From assembly GCA_023391635.1 (NCBI GenBank), contig JAEWAQ010000065.1, positions 1 through 64,000 of the forward strand: a stretch of 64,000 nucleotides of DNA, given 5' to 3'. The translations under genes and the position numbers were made by a program. A model generated the notes under the pieces. It saw only the letters and a program-made list of their open reading frames with translations, made no database searches and was not told the DNA's origin. Below, one piece after another: positions 16,787 to 25,773 of this stretch (the stretch's first letter is position 1; each line of letters begins with the position of its first letter). This DNA is from Bacillota bacterium (GTDB taxonomy: Bacteria > Bacillota > Bacilli > Paenibacillales > Paenibacillaceae).

Positions 16787-19470
16787 CGTGATGATTCCCC
16801 GCTCTCCCATAATTGGTTCTTAGCATCGTTCAGCCATTCCATTGCCTGCAGCGGGGTCATCCGCATAACATCCAGCTTGCGCAGCTTCTCCGCGAGCTTG
16901 TCCATCGCGGGCGAAGCTTGTTTCCTCGTCTTCTCCTGACCGGAATGGCCGTAATCCGATCCGGGCGCCTGAGGCGATGCGAACAAGGCGATTTGCTCGA
17001 CTGCCTTGACTTGATGTGCCCGTTCGGCCCTTGTATGCGCAGGCAGCGAAAGAGCGGCCGCCGTCTCGCGAACGACGGGTTCGGTCGATTGCTTCGCATG
17101 CGCGATCAGCGTGTACGCCCGGCCGACGATCGATTCGGGCAACCCGGCTAACTGAGCGCAATAGATGCCGTAGCTCGAATCCGCCGCGCCCGGTACGAGC
17201 TTGCGCAGGAAGGTAACGCCCCCGTCCGTCTCCTTGACCGCCATGCAGCCGTTGCGAAGGCCTTGAAGCGACGACTCCAGGTGCGCCAGCTCGTGAAAAT
17301 GTGTGGATACGAGCGCCTTGCAGCGAATATGGTCATGCACGTATTCGATGACGGCCTGGGCGATCGCCATGCCTTCTTCCGTCGATGTGCCACGCCCCAA
17401 TTCGTCGATAATGACGAGGCTGCGGGCCGTCGCTTGCTCGGTCATGACCTGAATGTCCTTCATCTCGACCATGAAGGTGCTCTGTCCGCCGACCAGATCG
17501 TCTGCCGCGCCGATCCGCGTGAAAATCCGGTCGACCAGCGGCAGGACGGCGCGGCTTGCGGGCACGAAGCAGCCGATTTGCGCCATGATGCAGATCATCG
17601 CGACCTGACGCATATAAGTACTTTTGCCGGCCATGTTCGGCCCGGTGATGAGCAAAATCGGATGATCCGTCGTCAAATCCGCATCGTTGGCGATGAAGGT
17701 GCCGCTGTCCGTTACCGCTTCGACGACCGGATGCCGTCCTTCCTCGACAAGCAGATCGAAGCCGTCGCTCCAAGCGGGCCGCGTGTAACGCCGTTCGGAG
17801 GAAACTTCCGCGAACGACTGCAGCGCGTCGAGCGTCGCCAATCCTTCCGCGAGCTGCTGCAGCCGTGGAATTTGGCCGGCGATCTCGCCGCGAAGCCGGG
17901 CGAACATCTCATATTCGAGATCCGTCATCTTCTCTTCCGCTTCGAGGATGAGCGCTTCCTTCTCCTTGAGCTCCGGCGTCACGAACCGCTCGGCGCCCGC
18001 CAGCGTCTGCTTGCGCTCGTACCGCCCTTCCGGCAGCGCGTTCAGGTTCGCCTTCGTCACTTCCAGGTAGTAGCCGAACACTTTGTTGAAGCCGATCTTG
18101 AGCGACTTGATGCCGGTTGCTTCCCGCTCCTGCCGCTCGAGCTCCGCGATCCAGCGCTTCCCGTTCGTGCTCGCCTCCCTCAGCTCGTCGAGCCGGGGAT
18201 CGAAGCCTTGCCGGATCAATCCGCCTTCCCGCACGGAGACGGGCGGCTCGTCGGCAACGGCGGCGCCGATCGCTTCGGCGATATCGCGGCAAGCGTCCAT
18301 CCGTTCCGCCAGCTCGGCGAGCGGAACCGCCCCGATATCGCGGCAGATCGCCAGAATCGCGGGAACCCTCTCCAGCGACGAGCGGAGGGCGTTCAAGTCC
18401 CGTGCATTGGCTGTCCCGTAGGCTATTCTGCCCACAAGACGTTCGAGGTCGTATACTTCCTGCAGCGAAGCGCGCAGCTCCTCCCGCCGCATCCAGTCGC
18501 CGAGCAGCGCTTCCACCGCATCGAGCCGCCGCTTCACCGCGTCTCTGTCGAGCAGCGGCTGATCGATCCAGCGTCTCAACTGGCGGGCGCCCATCGCGGT
18601 CCGCGTGCGATCGAGCAACCACAGGAGCGAGCCTTTGCGCGAGCGGTCGCGCACCGTCTCGGTCAGCTCCAGGTTGCGGCGGGTGAACGCGTCCAGCGCC
18701 ATATAGGCGTCCGGTTCGTAGAACTTGACCGCGCTGATGTGGCCGAGCGATCGCTTCTGCGTCTCGCTCAGGTAGCCGATTAACCGGGCCACAGCCGCCG
18801 TGCGGACCGCTTCCTGCCGCGCCCAGTCCACCTGCGGGAATTGCTTGGACAGCCAGGACGAATCCGCCTCATCCCTGGCCGTGCAGAGCAGCGTGCGCCC
18901 GGAAGCCGTTGCTTCCTGTTGCAGCGCGGCTACCGCCTTCTCATCTCCGACCGCTTCCGCGGGCTTGTACACGTTCAGCGCGTTTTTCACCGCTTCCCGC
19001 GTCATTTCGAACGACGTCGCGTACATTTCGCCGGTCGTCAGGTCGCATGCCGCCAGCCCGAACCTTCCGTCCCGCGCAGCCGCGCCGACAATGAAGTTGT
19101 TGGCGGCGTCCGCGATTTGCTTGGCTTCCATTACCGTACCCGGCGTCACGATCCGTACGATCTCGCGGCGCACGACGCCTTTGGCTGCTTTCGGATCCTC
19201 TACCTGCTCGCAAATGGCCACTTTATAGCCTTTTTCGATCAATCTCGCGATATAGCCTTCCGCGGCGTGGTAGGGCACGCCGCACATCGGCACTTTCTCT
19301 TCCTGGCCGGCCCCGCGTCCGGTCAGCGTAATTTCCAGTTCGCGCGAAGCGGTCAGAGCGTCTTCGAAAAACATTTCATAGAAATCGCCGAGACGGAAAA
19401 AAAGCAGCGCGTCCTGCGCTTCCGCCTTGACGGACAAGTATTGTTCCATCATGGGGGTGTATCCGGCCAT
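16783..19470 (-). CDS. mutS: DNA mismatch recognition protein MutS
   Basis: 895 residues from the second ATG (19470), because GGAGG lies 6 bp upstream of it and almost touches the first ATG. N-terminal mismatch-binding domain with FFRLGDFYEMFFEDA (the Phe-x-Glu motif), connector, lever/clamp (KIGFNKVFGYYLEVTKAN) and the ABC-type ATPase with Walker A GPNMAGKST near 606-614, ELGRGTSTEEG and STHFHELA. The C-terminal tail (about 800-895) is extended and charged. In Bacillales mutS typically lies between cotE and mutL, as here. Confidence 0.98.
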   Translation of the reverse strand: MAGYTPMMEQYLSVKAEAQDALLFFRLGDFYEMFFEDALTASRELEITLTGRGAGQEEKVPMCGVPYHAAEGYIARLIEKGYKVAICEQVEDPKAAKGVVRREIVRIVTPGTVMEAKQIADAANNFIVGAAARDGRFGLAACDLTTGEMYATSFEMTREAVKNALNVYKPAEAVGDEKAVAALQQEATASGRTLLCTARDEADSSWLSKQFPQVDWARQEAVRTAAVARLIGYLSETQKRSLGHISAVKFYEPDAYMALDAFTRRNLELTETVRDRSRKGSLLWLLDRTRTAMGARQLRRWIDQPLLDRDAVKRRLDAVEALLGDWMRREELRASLQEVYDLERLVGRIAYGTANARDLNALRSSLERVPAILAICRDIGAVPLAELAERMDACRDIAEAIGAAVADEPPVSVREGGLIRQGFDPRLDELREASTNGKRWIAELERQEREATGIKSLKIGFNKVFGYYLEVTKANLNALPEGRYERKQTLAGAERFVTPELKEKEALILEAEEKMTDLEYEMFARLRGEIAGQIPRLQQLAEGLATLDALQSFAEVSSERRYTRPAWSDGFDLLVEEGRHPVVEAVTDSGTFIANDADLTTDHPILLITGPNMAGKSTYMRQVAMICIMAQIGCFVPASRAVLPLVDRIFTRIGAADDLVGGQSTFMVEMKDIQVMTEQATARSLVIIDELGRGTSTEEGMAIAQAVIEYVHDHIRCKALVSTHFHELAHLESSLQGLRNGCMAVKETDGGVTFLRKLVPGAADSSYGIYCAQLAGLPESIVGRAYTLIAHAKQSTEPVVRETAAALSLPAHTRAERAHQVKAVEQIALFASPQAPGSDYGHSGQEKTRKQASPAMDKLAEKLRKLDVMRMTPLQAMEWLNDAKNQLWESGESSR

Positions 19471-19523
19471 GTCCATCCTCCGATTAAAAGGGCGTCGATT
19501 ATGTAGATTCGGTGACACGGTTC

Positions 19524-19532
19524 ATTATAGCA
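19524..19532 (-). promoter_or_regulatory. Extended -10 promoter of mutS
   Basis: On the minus strand TGCTATAAT is an extended -10 box with no good -35. It places the transcript start near 19517, about 47 bp before the mutS start, and directly abuts the terminator of the upstream gene. Confidence 0.5.
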
Positions 19533-19556
19533 AAAAAAGAACCGTCGCGGGGACGG
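19532..19556 (-). terminator. Intrinsic terminator downstream of the amidoligase gene
   Basis: On the minus strand CCGTC (19552-19556) pairs with GACGG (19542-19546), followed by TTCTTTTTTT. It lies about 125 bp after the amidoligase stop and separates that gene from mutS. Confidence 0.75.
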
Positions 19557-19679
19557 AATGGGGTAAAACGCTGCAACCGTGAATCTAATTTTTGCGCACT
19601 TCAGTTTCTCTGTCCAGCCGCACGGCCGCCCGCCAACTTTTGCGCACCTGGGTTCCCCTCTTCCGACTCCCCAATGCCA

Positions 19680-21086
19680 CTACTTAACCGGCGGCGATGA
19701 TCCGCTCGGAATGCCCCACTTGCGGCGGAAATCGGCGGATTCGTCCCAATGCCGGCGCGCACGGACCGCTTCGAACACGTAATCGACGTCGGCGGCATAG
19801 CGGCGATAGCTGCTCAGTTGGCGCAGTTCCGAGTAGAAAGCCAGAGCCGCCTCCCGCAACGCTTCCTGGCCGGCTTCGCTCTCATCCGCAGCGGAATAAA
19901 AAGCATCGCGAAGCGTATCGCTGTCCAGCGGTCGGCGTCCGACAAGCTCGCCCGCATGCTCGGCAGCGATCTTAGCCAGCGCCAAGACGCCTTGGGCAAG
20001 CTTCCGCGACACGAGCCAGCTTGGCGGTGTGCGGTATTCGAAGCCGCCGTGCGGCTGCCGCCGAAAATCGCCTAGCGCCCCATAGCGTGGACGGCGTCCT
20101 GCCGCGCCCGGCGGCTCCAGCAGCCGCAGCGGCAGGGCAACCGCATTGTCGAGCGCTCGCAGCCGCTCGCCCGTTAAGACGACGCCGCTGATATGTATAT
20201 GTCCGCCAAGCGGAAGTCCCGGCACAGGCATAGCCCCGGCACGCCACCGCAGCGACGCTCCGCCGGCGCTTGCGATTCGCCGGGCGGCCAGCAGGAGCAA
20301 CTGCCGCATCGTGGCGACAAGCGACGCCGGTTCCGCGGCCGGTTCCGGTCGAAGCTCGACCAGCGGCCATACGCGCACGCCGCGGCGCACGACCGAATCG
20401 CATCCTGCCACATCCCCAGGCGGCAAATATCGCGAAGCCGGTACGACTTTGCCGTCCGGCGATTGCAACACGAACTCGGGGTCCGCTCCCAATACGACTT
20501 CTGCCCTGCGCCCGGATTCGCCCGCCAACATAGCGGAATGTTTATCCATCGCCTGCCGAGTACGCCAGGCGCCCTCTCCCGCCGACGGCTTCATCTTCTT
20601 CGAGATTCGAACGATCGCAGGCTTGCCCGCTTCGTTCGTGGACACTACGACTTGTCCGAAGGGCAGTCCAAGCACGTATAGTGCCCGTACAGCCGCCCTG
20701 GAGACGATGCGGCGCAATCGATCGTCCGGCTCGGCCAGTCTCCGTCTCACAGACACCCCCTGGCTTGCCGGATACAACCGCCTTACGTCCGTTGCTTCCA
20801 GACCGAACACCGTCACCGTGAATCGCCGCTCCGCAGCTTGCTCCGCGCCCGGCTTCGTGTTCCGTTCGACGCTTGGCTCCGCATCCGATCCCGCAACCGG
20901 CATTGCGCTCGTGATACCGCCTGCACGCGATTCATTCCGCTGCTCTGCTCCCCATTTTTCGCCCCGGTCCTGCGCCTGCTCTTCCAAGCTTACGCCGCCG
21001 TCCGCACAGGCGATGCCTTCCCGCCTCAGACGGCGGGCAACCTCTGCAGGCGCGATCGCCGCCGTCCGGCCCGTGTAACTTCCCAT
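19680..21086 (-). CDS. Putative COOH-NH2 ligase (phiEco32-like amidoligase, type 2)
   Basis: 468 residues from the ATG at 21086; the longer frame runs into cotE and is Arg-rich out-of-frame sequence. The C-terminal two thirds match the ATP-grasp-related amidoligase-2 family: VVLGADPEFVLQSPDGKVVPAS, VWPLVELRPEPA, GLPLGGHIHISG, RRPRYGALGDFRRQPHGGFEYRTPPSWLV, and the C-terminal helical segment. Such enzymes are predicted to join a carboxylate and an amine, as in peptide tagging or cross-linking. The N-terminal 190 residues (FTVTVFGLEATDVRRLYPAS, VRALYVLGLPFGQVVV) are conserved-looking but unassigned. The gene stands downstream of cotE with one of the dispersed palindromes 77 bp before its start. 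A role in spore-coat modification is only a guess from location. Confidence 0.75.
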   Translation of the reverse strand: MGSYTGRTAAIAPAEVARRLRREGIACADGGVSLEEQAQDRGEKWGAEQRNESRAGGITSAMPVAGSDAEPSVERNTKPGAEQAAERRFTVTVFGLEATDVRRLYPASQGVSVRRRLAEPDDRLRRIVSRAAVRALYVLGLPFGQVVVSTNEAGKPAIVRISKKMKPSAGEGAWRTRQAMDKHSAMLAGESGRRAEVVLGADPEFVLQSPDGKVVPASRYLPPGDVAGCDSVVRRGVRVWPLVELRPEPAAEPASLVATMRQLLLLAARRIASAGGASLRWRAGAMPVPGLPLGGHIHISGVVLTGERLRALDNAVALPLRLLEPPGAAGRRPRYGALGDFRRQPHGGFEYRTPPSWLVSRKLAQGVLALAKIAAEHAGELVGRRPLDSDTLRDAFYSAADESEAGQEALREAALAFYSELRQLSSYRRYAADVDYVFEAVRARRHWDESADFRRKWGIPSGSSPPVK

Positions 21087-21162
21087 TGCTACGGACCCCC
21101 AATCACACGGGAAGGGCCGTCCCGCCGGCGATAGTTCGCCGAAGCCGAATGGCCCTGTAATA

Positions 21163-21185
21163 GGGAGTTTGCGGAGCAAACTCTC
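21163..21185. repeat. Dispersed short palindrome, copy A
   Basis: GAGTTTGC-GGA-GCAAACTC (21165-21183) with extra GG/TC outer bases. It lies between cotE and the amidoligase, 77 bp upstream of the amidoligase start. Same element as copies at 25264, 44090 and 45772. Confidence 0.9.
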
Positions 21186-21328
21186 ACTACCCCATGACGT
21201 ACATCGAACGGCATCCCGTCTGCAGCACAAGCCGCGCGAATCGGGCCGTTCCCGCCGTCCCCGCAGGGCATCCGCCCTCGACATTTTAACTGCGTCCGCA
21301 TAATCATAAGTATCGGACCGGCGGCGGA

Positions 21329-21892
21329 TTAAAGATCGTCTTCCAGCAAATCGGAGTCGAGATCCTCGAAATCCCCGTCTTCCTCGCCGAGTCCGAATTC
21401 GTAATCCTTGTCGTCCTCGTAGGCATGAGGGTCGACGAGTACGTACACCTTCGTCTCCGCGACCATTTCCACGCTGAATTCGCGTTCCACCCGGATGACG
21501 ACGGACGTTCCGCCGCTGCCGATCGTGGCTTCGACGCAATTGGGCTCCTGCGTCGTCTCCGCCGATACTTCCTCGGTCGACTTGCGGTGCTTCGGATCTA
21601 CATAGGAGAGTGGTACGATATCCACGTAGGAGATCGTTTCCTTCGCCACATCCGTTTGAGAGTTCTTGCTGTAAGAATACCAGATGTTAATATCGTAGGA
21701 TCCGATCACCTCAATGCCGTCTCCCGATCTTACCGCCTCGTACTGATGATTGATGATCCATGCCCCCAAAATGCTGGAAGGATGGTGCGGTGGCGTGACA
21801 GTGTGGGTAACCGTCGAAAACTTTCGGCCTTTGCCGCATACCGCTTTCGTGATGATTTCCCTGCGCTGCAGCCGTCTATCCGCGATAGCCAT
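21329..21892 (-). CDS. cotE: Outer spore coat morphogenetic protein CotE
   Basis: 187 residues from the ATG at 21892, which has GGAGGAGG 8 bp upstream; earlier ATGs in the frame lack an RBS. It follows B. subtilis CotE closely: REIITKAVCGKGRKF near the start, HTVTPPHHPSSILGAWIINHQY, YDINIWYSYSKNSQT, PNCVEATI and REFSVEMVAETKVYV, then the acidic C-terminal tail (EDGDFEDLDSDLLEDD). CotE forms the basal layer onto which the outer coat assembles around the forespore. The order cotE - (amidoligase) - mutS - mutL resembles B. subtilis cotE-mutS-mutL with an insertion. Expression in the mother cell under sigma-E/K is expected, but I could not identify the promoter confidently. Confidence 0.95.
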   Translation of the reverse strand: MAIADRRLQRREIITKAVCGKGRKFSTVTHTVTPPHHPSSILGAWIINHQYEAVRSGDGIEVIGSYDINIWYSYSKNSQTDVAKETISYVDIVPLSYVDPKHRKSTEEVSAETTQEPNCVEATIGSGGTSVVIRVEREFSVEMVAETKVYVLVDPHAYEDDKDYEFGLGEEDGDFEDLDSDLLEDDL

Positions 21893-22031
21893 TCGGTAGA
21901 CCTCCTCCATGCGATCAAGTTCAATTAAGTCTATGCAGGACATTCGTCTATAGTGACAAAAATGTATCCGCGCACGAACCCTCATTATTCAACGTATGAA
22001 CGCCCCGCCGGAAGAAGACTATCGAATGCAA

Positions 22032-22062
22032 ATAAGCCTTCGCCCGGTAAAGGGACGAAGGC
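22032..22062 (-). terminator. Intrinsic terminator of the chemoreceptor gene
   Basis: On the minus strand GCCTTCG (22056-22062) pairs with CGAAGGC (22036-22042) around a 13-nt loop, followed by TTATTTG. It is 28 bp after the stop codon. Confidence 0.8.
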
Positions 22063-22089
22063 GCCTCGCGCATGCAGTTGCAAACCGAT

Positions 22090-23607
22090 TTATGCGGTGA
22101 TCTGCTGAAGCGACGTCTTCGCGGCCTGAATGCGGTTCAGGCTGGCGTGATTCGCCTGCAGCAGCGATTGCAGCGTGGCCGACAATTGCTCCAGCGTCGC
22201 GGAAGCTTCCTCGCTGACGGAAGCCAGATGGTTCGCCGAATCCCCGATCTTGTCCGAGGAATGGTGGATTTCGCTCATCATGCTTGCCTGCGCTTCGGAG
22301 AGGCTCCGCAGATGAACGACCGCTGCCGATATCGAATGGAACGCTCGAATCGTCATGGCCGTCGTCTCTTCCGTCTGTACCATGCGATTCGCCGCTTGAC
22401 TCATTTGGCCTTGCGTCAATTCGGATTGGCGGCGGAACTCCATGATCTGGGCCGAGATTTGCTCTGCCGACCGAGCTGTCATATCGGCCAACTTGCGAAT
22501 TTCGCCGGCGACGACGGCGAAGCCTTTGCCGTGCTCTCCTGCCCTTGCAGCCTCGATGCCGGCATTGAGCGACAGGAGATTTGTCTGGTAAGCAATCTGT
22601 TGGATCGTATCGCTGAATTTGCCCGTCTCTTCGAGGCCTCCGGCCAGCAGCTTAAATTGCTGCAGCATCGATTCCATTTCCGTCTTGAAGCCCGACTGAA
22701 TATCGGCCAATTCATCCATGCGTTGCCTGCCTTCGTCCGACAGCAACGCGGTCTCTTCCGCTTTCTCGAGCAGCGTCGTTCCCGCGTTGGCCATATCTTG
22801 CACCAGCGCATTCATCTTTTCGATCGACTCGCTGATGGATACGGCCGTATCGGCCTGCGAACCGGCGCCGGCGGCGATTTCCTGGAACGCCGTATTCATC
22901 TCGTCGAACGAGGCCGTATTGGCTTCGCTTGTCGCGGCCACCTCGTTCATATCCCTCGTCACCGCAGTGACATTTTGAATGATGCTCCCCTTCTGTTCCT
23001 GCTGCTCTGCCAGCAGGCGCTCGCTCTGTTCCCGCGCTTCGTCCATTCGTTTCATCAACTGCCTGGAGACGGCGAACAAGCAGAAGAATACAGTCGTTAT
23101 CAGCACGTAATAAATCATATAGGTAAGCTGAACGTCATCGGCGAATTGCAGCTTTTCTTTCTGGATATACAATATTTCGATCATCATACCCAGGCCGACC
23201 AACGTACTGATCAACAGCAGCCGCAAATTCATGAACACGAGCGACATGACGACCAGATAGTACACGGAGAAGACGTTCGTCAAGTTCGGACTCATCAGCA
23301 CGGTCGACAACGTCGATACGCACGAGGATAATACGGCGAAATAGCCCAAGGCGGAAATCCCTTTGCGCAGGTAGAACAATACGCAATAAATCACGAACAT
23401 GGTTGGTTGAAAAAACAAAATAAACTTCGTAGATGCTTCCATGCTGTCGGAAGAGCCTGTCGCGATCGAGGATAAAATCAGCAATGCGGTAATGCCCATC
23501 GCAATCAACACTACGAAATTTCTGCGATGCAAATCCTGCTCCTTCACGCTCAACATCGCGTGGGGCTTTCGGGTCCACAATCCAAGCTCGATCTGCTGCT
23601 CATTCAT
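22090..23607 (-). CDS. Methyl-accepting chemotaxis-type receptor with polytopic membrane domain
   Basis: 505 residues. Residues about 30-200 hold some five to six hydrophobic segments (NFVVLIAMGITALLIL, FILFFQPTMFVIYCVLFYL, VYYLVVMSLVFMNLRLLLIS, YMIYYVLITTVFFCLFAV) with no large extracellular sensor loop. There is no recognisable Cache domain. A coiled-coil linker follows, then the MCP signalling domain with hairpin tip IAYQTNLLSLNAGIEAARAG and GKGFAVVAGEIRKLA. The lack of a sizeable external domain suggests it senses membrane or internal cues. A GTCGATAA motif at 23690-23697 resembles a sigma-D -10, but no good -35 accompanies it. Confidence 0.93.
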   Translation of the reverse strand: MNEQQIELGLWTRKPHAMLSVKEQDLHRRNFVVLIAMGITALLILSSIATGSSDSMEASTKFILFFQPTMFVIYCVLFYLRKGISALGYFAVLSSCVSTLSTVLMSPNLTNVFSVYYLVVMSLVFMNLRLLLISTLVGLGMMIEILYIQKEKLQFADDVQLTYMIYYVLITTVFFCLFAVSRQLMKRMDEAREQSERLLAEQQEQKGSIIQNVTAVTRDMNEVAATSEANTASFDEMNTAFQEIAAGAGSQADTAVSISESIEKMNALVQDMANAGTTLLEKAEETALLSDEGRQRMDELADIQSGFKTEMESMLQQFKLLAGGLEETGKFSDTIQQIAYQTNLLSLNAGIEAARAGEHGKGFAVVAGEIRKLADMTARSAEQISAQIMEFRRQSELTQGQMSQAANRMVQTEETTAMTIRAFHSISAAVVHLRSLSEAQASMMSEIHHSSDKIGDSANHLASVSEEASATLEQLSATLQSLLQANHASLNRIQAAKTSLQQITA

Positions 23608-23707
23608 CGCTGCCGCATCCCCATTCCAAGTTATGGTATATTGCCGGATACGCTTACATATTCGACGGGATGCGACAGATTCCTATCTCTTATCGACACT
23701 TTTTCGC

Positions 23708-25243
23708 TTAATTGTTCACCAGACGATAAATCTCCCGATATTTGCGTTCCAAATAATCGCATAAATACGTCGATTGCAGTCCCTGCCCGCTCGTCTGAAC
23801 GATGATTTCGGCCGGGGACAGCGACTTGCCGTAGCGGTACACCTGCTCGGTCAGCCACTGCTTGAGCGGATGCAGCTGCCCTGCCGCGATCTGCTCATCG
23901 AGCGCCGGTAGCGCACGCCGTGCGGCGTCCATGATCTGCGCGCCGTACATGTTGCCAAGCGAATAAGACGGAAAATAACCGAACGACCCGCCTGACCAGT
24001 GGACGTCCTGCAGCACGCCTTCCGCATCATTTGACGGCGCGACGCCGAGCGCTTCCTTGTATTTGGCGTTCCACACCTCGGGCAGGTCGCGGGCGGCGAG
24101 CCCTTCGTTGAACAGCATTTTCTCGATTTCATAGCGAATCATGATGTGCAGATTGTACGTCAATTCGTCCGCTTCAATTCGGATGAGCGACGGCTCTACG
24201 ACATTGATCGCCCGATAGAACGCGCCTGAGGACACTTGGTCGAACTTGCCTGGGAAAAACTTCTTCAATTCGGGCAAGTACCGCTGCCAGAAGCTGAGGC
24301 TTCTGCCGACGAGATTTTCCCACAGGCGCGATTGCGACTCATGGATGCCCAGTGAAGTGCCCGTGCAGAGCGGAGTGCCGTACAGTTCGGGGTCGAGATT
24401 TTGCTCATACAGCGCATGCCCGCCTTCGTGGATCGTACCGAACAAGGCGCTCATGACGTCATGGGTCAAGTACCGCGTCGTCACCCGCACGTCACCCGGG
24501 TTCAGGCCTGTCATGAACGGATGCACACTCTCGTCCAGTCGTCCGGCTTCGAAATCAAAGCCCATCTCCGTCAGGATGAACCGGCTGAACGCCTGCTGGC
24601 TGCCCTTGTCGAAGTTGCCGCTCAGGAAGGAGACGTCCGGACGGTCACCGTCCCGGTCGATCGCTTCCGCCAGCGGCACGAGCCGGCTCTTCATCTCCCC
24701 GAACAAGCGATCCAGGTCAGAAGTAAACATGCCGGGTTCGTATAGATCCAGCAAGGTGTCGTACGGCGTCTCCTTAACGCCCCACAGCTCGATGAACCGG
24801 CGATTGTAATCGATGATCCGCTCCTGGTAAGGCGCAAAGCCGGGGAAATCGCTGTTCTCCTTCGCCTCTTCCCATGCGGATTCCGCCTGCGACGCCAACA
24901 CGACGTATTCCCTGTAAAGTTCAGCAGGCAGCTTCTTGTTGCGCTCGTATTCCTTGCGGCATTCCTTTACAAGCCTCCGGTCGACTCGACCGAGTCCGTC
25001 CAGCGCTTCAGGCGCAGACAACTGGTCCAACAGCTCGCCCATCTCCGCAGAGGTGGACAGCTTGAACGCTTCCGCAGACAGATCGCCCACCGCTTCCGAC
25101 CTCAGGTCGATGCCTTTGCGCGGTGCGCCGGTGCGCATATCCCAATAGGCGACACCCACGATTTCCTCGTAATGCTTGATCTTGCCGGTCAGCGCGCGGA
25201 AGCGCTGCAATGCGCCGGACGGCGCTTCGGATCGTTCGGTCAT
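23708..25243 (-). CDS. M32 (Taq-type) metallocarboxypeptidase
   Basis: 511 residues from the ATG at 25243, with AAAGGATGGAG upstream; the longer frame would read through the palindrome. Zinc motif HEGGH near residue 272 (TIHEGGHALYEQ), followed by the third ligand region GTSLGIHESQSRLWEN, and the family's conserved YRAINVVEPSLIRIEADELTYNLHI and GSFGYFPSYSLGNMYGAQI. The family cleaves C-terminal residues broadly in the cytoplasm and is about 500 residues long, as here. Palindrome copy B lies immediately before the RBS. Confidence 0.96.
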   Translation of the reverse strand: MTERSEAPSGALQRFRALTGKIKHYEEIVGVAYWDMRTGAPRKGIDLRSEAVGDLSAEAFKLSTSAEMGELLDQLSAPEALDGLGRVDRRLVKECRKEYERNKKLPAELYREYVVLASQAESAWEEAKENSDFPGFAPYQERIIDYNRRFIELWGVKETPYDTLLDLYEPGMFTSDLDRLFGEMKSRLVPLAEAIDRDGDRPDVSFLSGNFDKGSQQAFSRFILTEMGFDFEAGRLDESVHPFMTGLNPGDVRVTTRYLTHDVMSALFGTIHEGGHALYEQNLDPELYGTPLCTGTSLGIHESQSRLWENLVGRSLSFWQRYLPELKKFFPGKFDQVSSGAFYRAINVVEPSLIRIEADELTYNLHIMIRYEIEKMLFNEGLAARDLPEVWNAKYKEALGVAPSNDAEGVLQDVHWSGGSFGYFPSYSLGNMYGAQIMDAARRALPALDEQIAAGQLHPLKQWLTEQVYRYGKSLSPAEIIVQTSGQGLQSTYLCDYLERKYREIYRLVNN

Positions 25244-25263
25244 GCGATCTCCATCCTTTAATA

Positions 25264-25286
25264 GGGAGTTTGCGGAGCAAACTCTC
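25264..25286. repeat. Dispersed short palindrome, copy B
   Basis: Same 23-bp core and GGA loop as copy A. It lies 21 bp upstream of the M32 carboxypeptidase start, just before its RBS. Confidence 0.9.
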
Positions 25287-25413
25287 TCCGCTCTCGATTG
25301 GCCTAGCCCCTTGCACCTTACCTTGATCATAACTTCCACTAATTCTATAATCAACTTAACGCGTTCGAAAGCTTGTCCGGCGTTCGGTCGTACTTGTCAA
25401 GGGAGGGATTGCG

Positions 25414-25773
25414 GTGAAAATGACATGGAGTCCGGAGGCCGAAGCCGTATTGCGGGCGCGATTCGGGGCCGATGTGGCGGGGTTCCGCCTCGTGTACGAT
25501 ACCGAGGGCTGCGGCTGCGCGGTCAACGGCGTACCCGCTTTATGGGCGGTCGACGGCGCGATGCCGGGCGATGTCGCAGCGGAGAGCGGGTCGCTCCGGT
25601 TGTGGCTTGACGAACAGCAGAGCGTATTTTTCGACGACGCGCTGCGCCTCGATTATCGGCCTGAACGTCAGAGCTTCTCGCTGTCGAGCGACAATCAGAC
25701 GTACACGACGCGATTGGTCATCGAAGACCGGCGCGCCCAAATCCAGAGGAAAGAAGACGAAGTTCATGCGTAA
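25414..25773 (+). CDS. HesB/IscA-like Fe-S biosynthesis family protein (YqkB-type)
   Basis: 119 residues from a GTG at 25414 with GGGAGGG upstream. The A-type carrier fold is visible in the pattern VLRARFGADVAGFRLVYDTEGCGCAVNGVPALW and the later VFFDDALRLDYRPERQSFSLSSDNQ. Only the CGC cysteine pair is present and the C-terminal cysteines of true IscA/SufA are absent, as in the YqkB subgroup, so Fe-S carrier activity is uncertain. It overlaps the carbonic anhydrase gene by 8 bp. Confidence 0.85.
   Translation: MKMTWSPEAEAVLRARFGADVAGFRLVYDTEGCGCAVNGVPALWAVDGAMPGDVAAESGSLRLWLDEQQSVFFDDALRLDYRPERQSFSLSSDNQTYTTRLVIEDRRAQIQRKEDEVHA

Noticed and set aside
17263..18783. Plus-strand frame of 506 codons opposite mutS
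   Set aside because: Antisense shadow of mutS with no domain or RBS.
21087..21539. N-terminal extension of the amidoligase frame up to 21539
   Set aside because: It overlaps cotE, runs through a palindrome and is Arg-rich; the ATG at 21086 begins the protein-like part.
22072..23331. Plus-strand frame of 419 codons opposite the chemoreceptor gene
   Set aside because: Composition mirrors the coiled-coil MCP; no independent evidence of a gene.
25472..25765. Start of carbonic anhydrase at 25472
   Set aside because: The first 98 codons are the out-of-frame read of the HesB-like gene; the family begins at the ATG at 25766.
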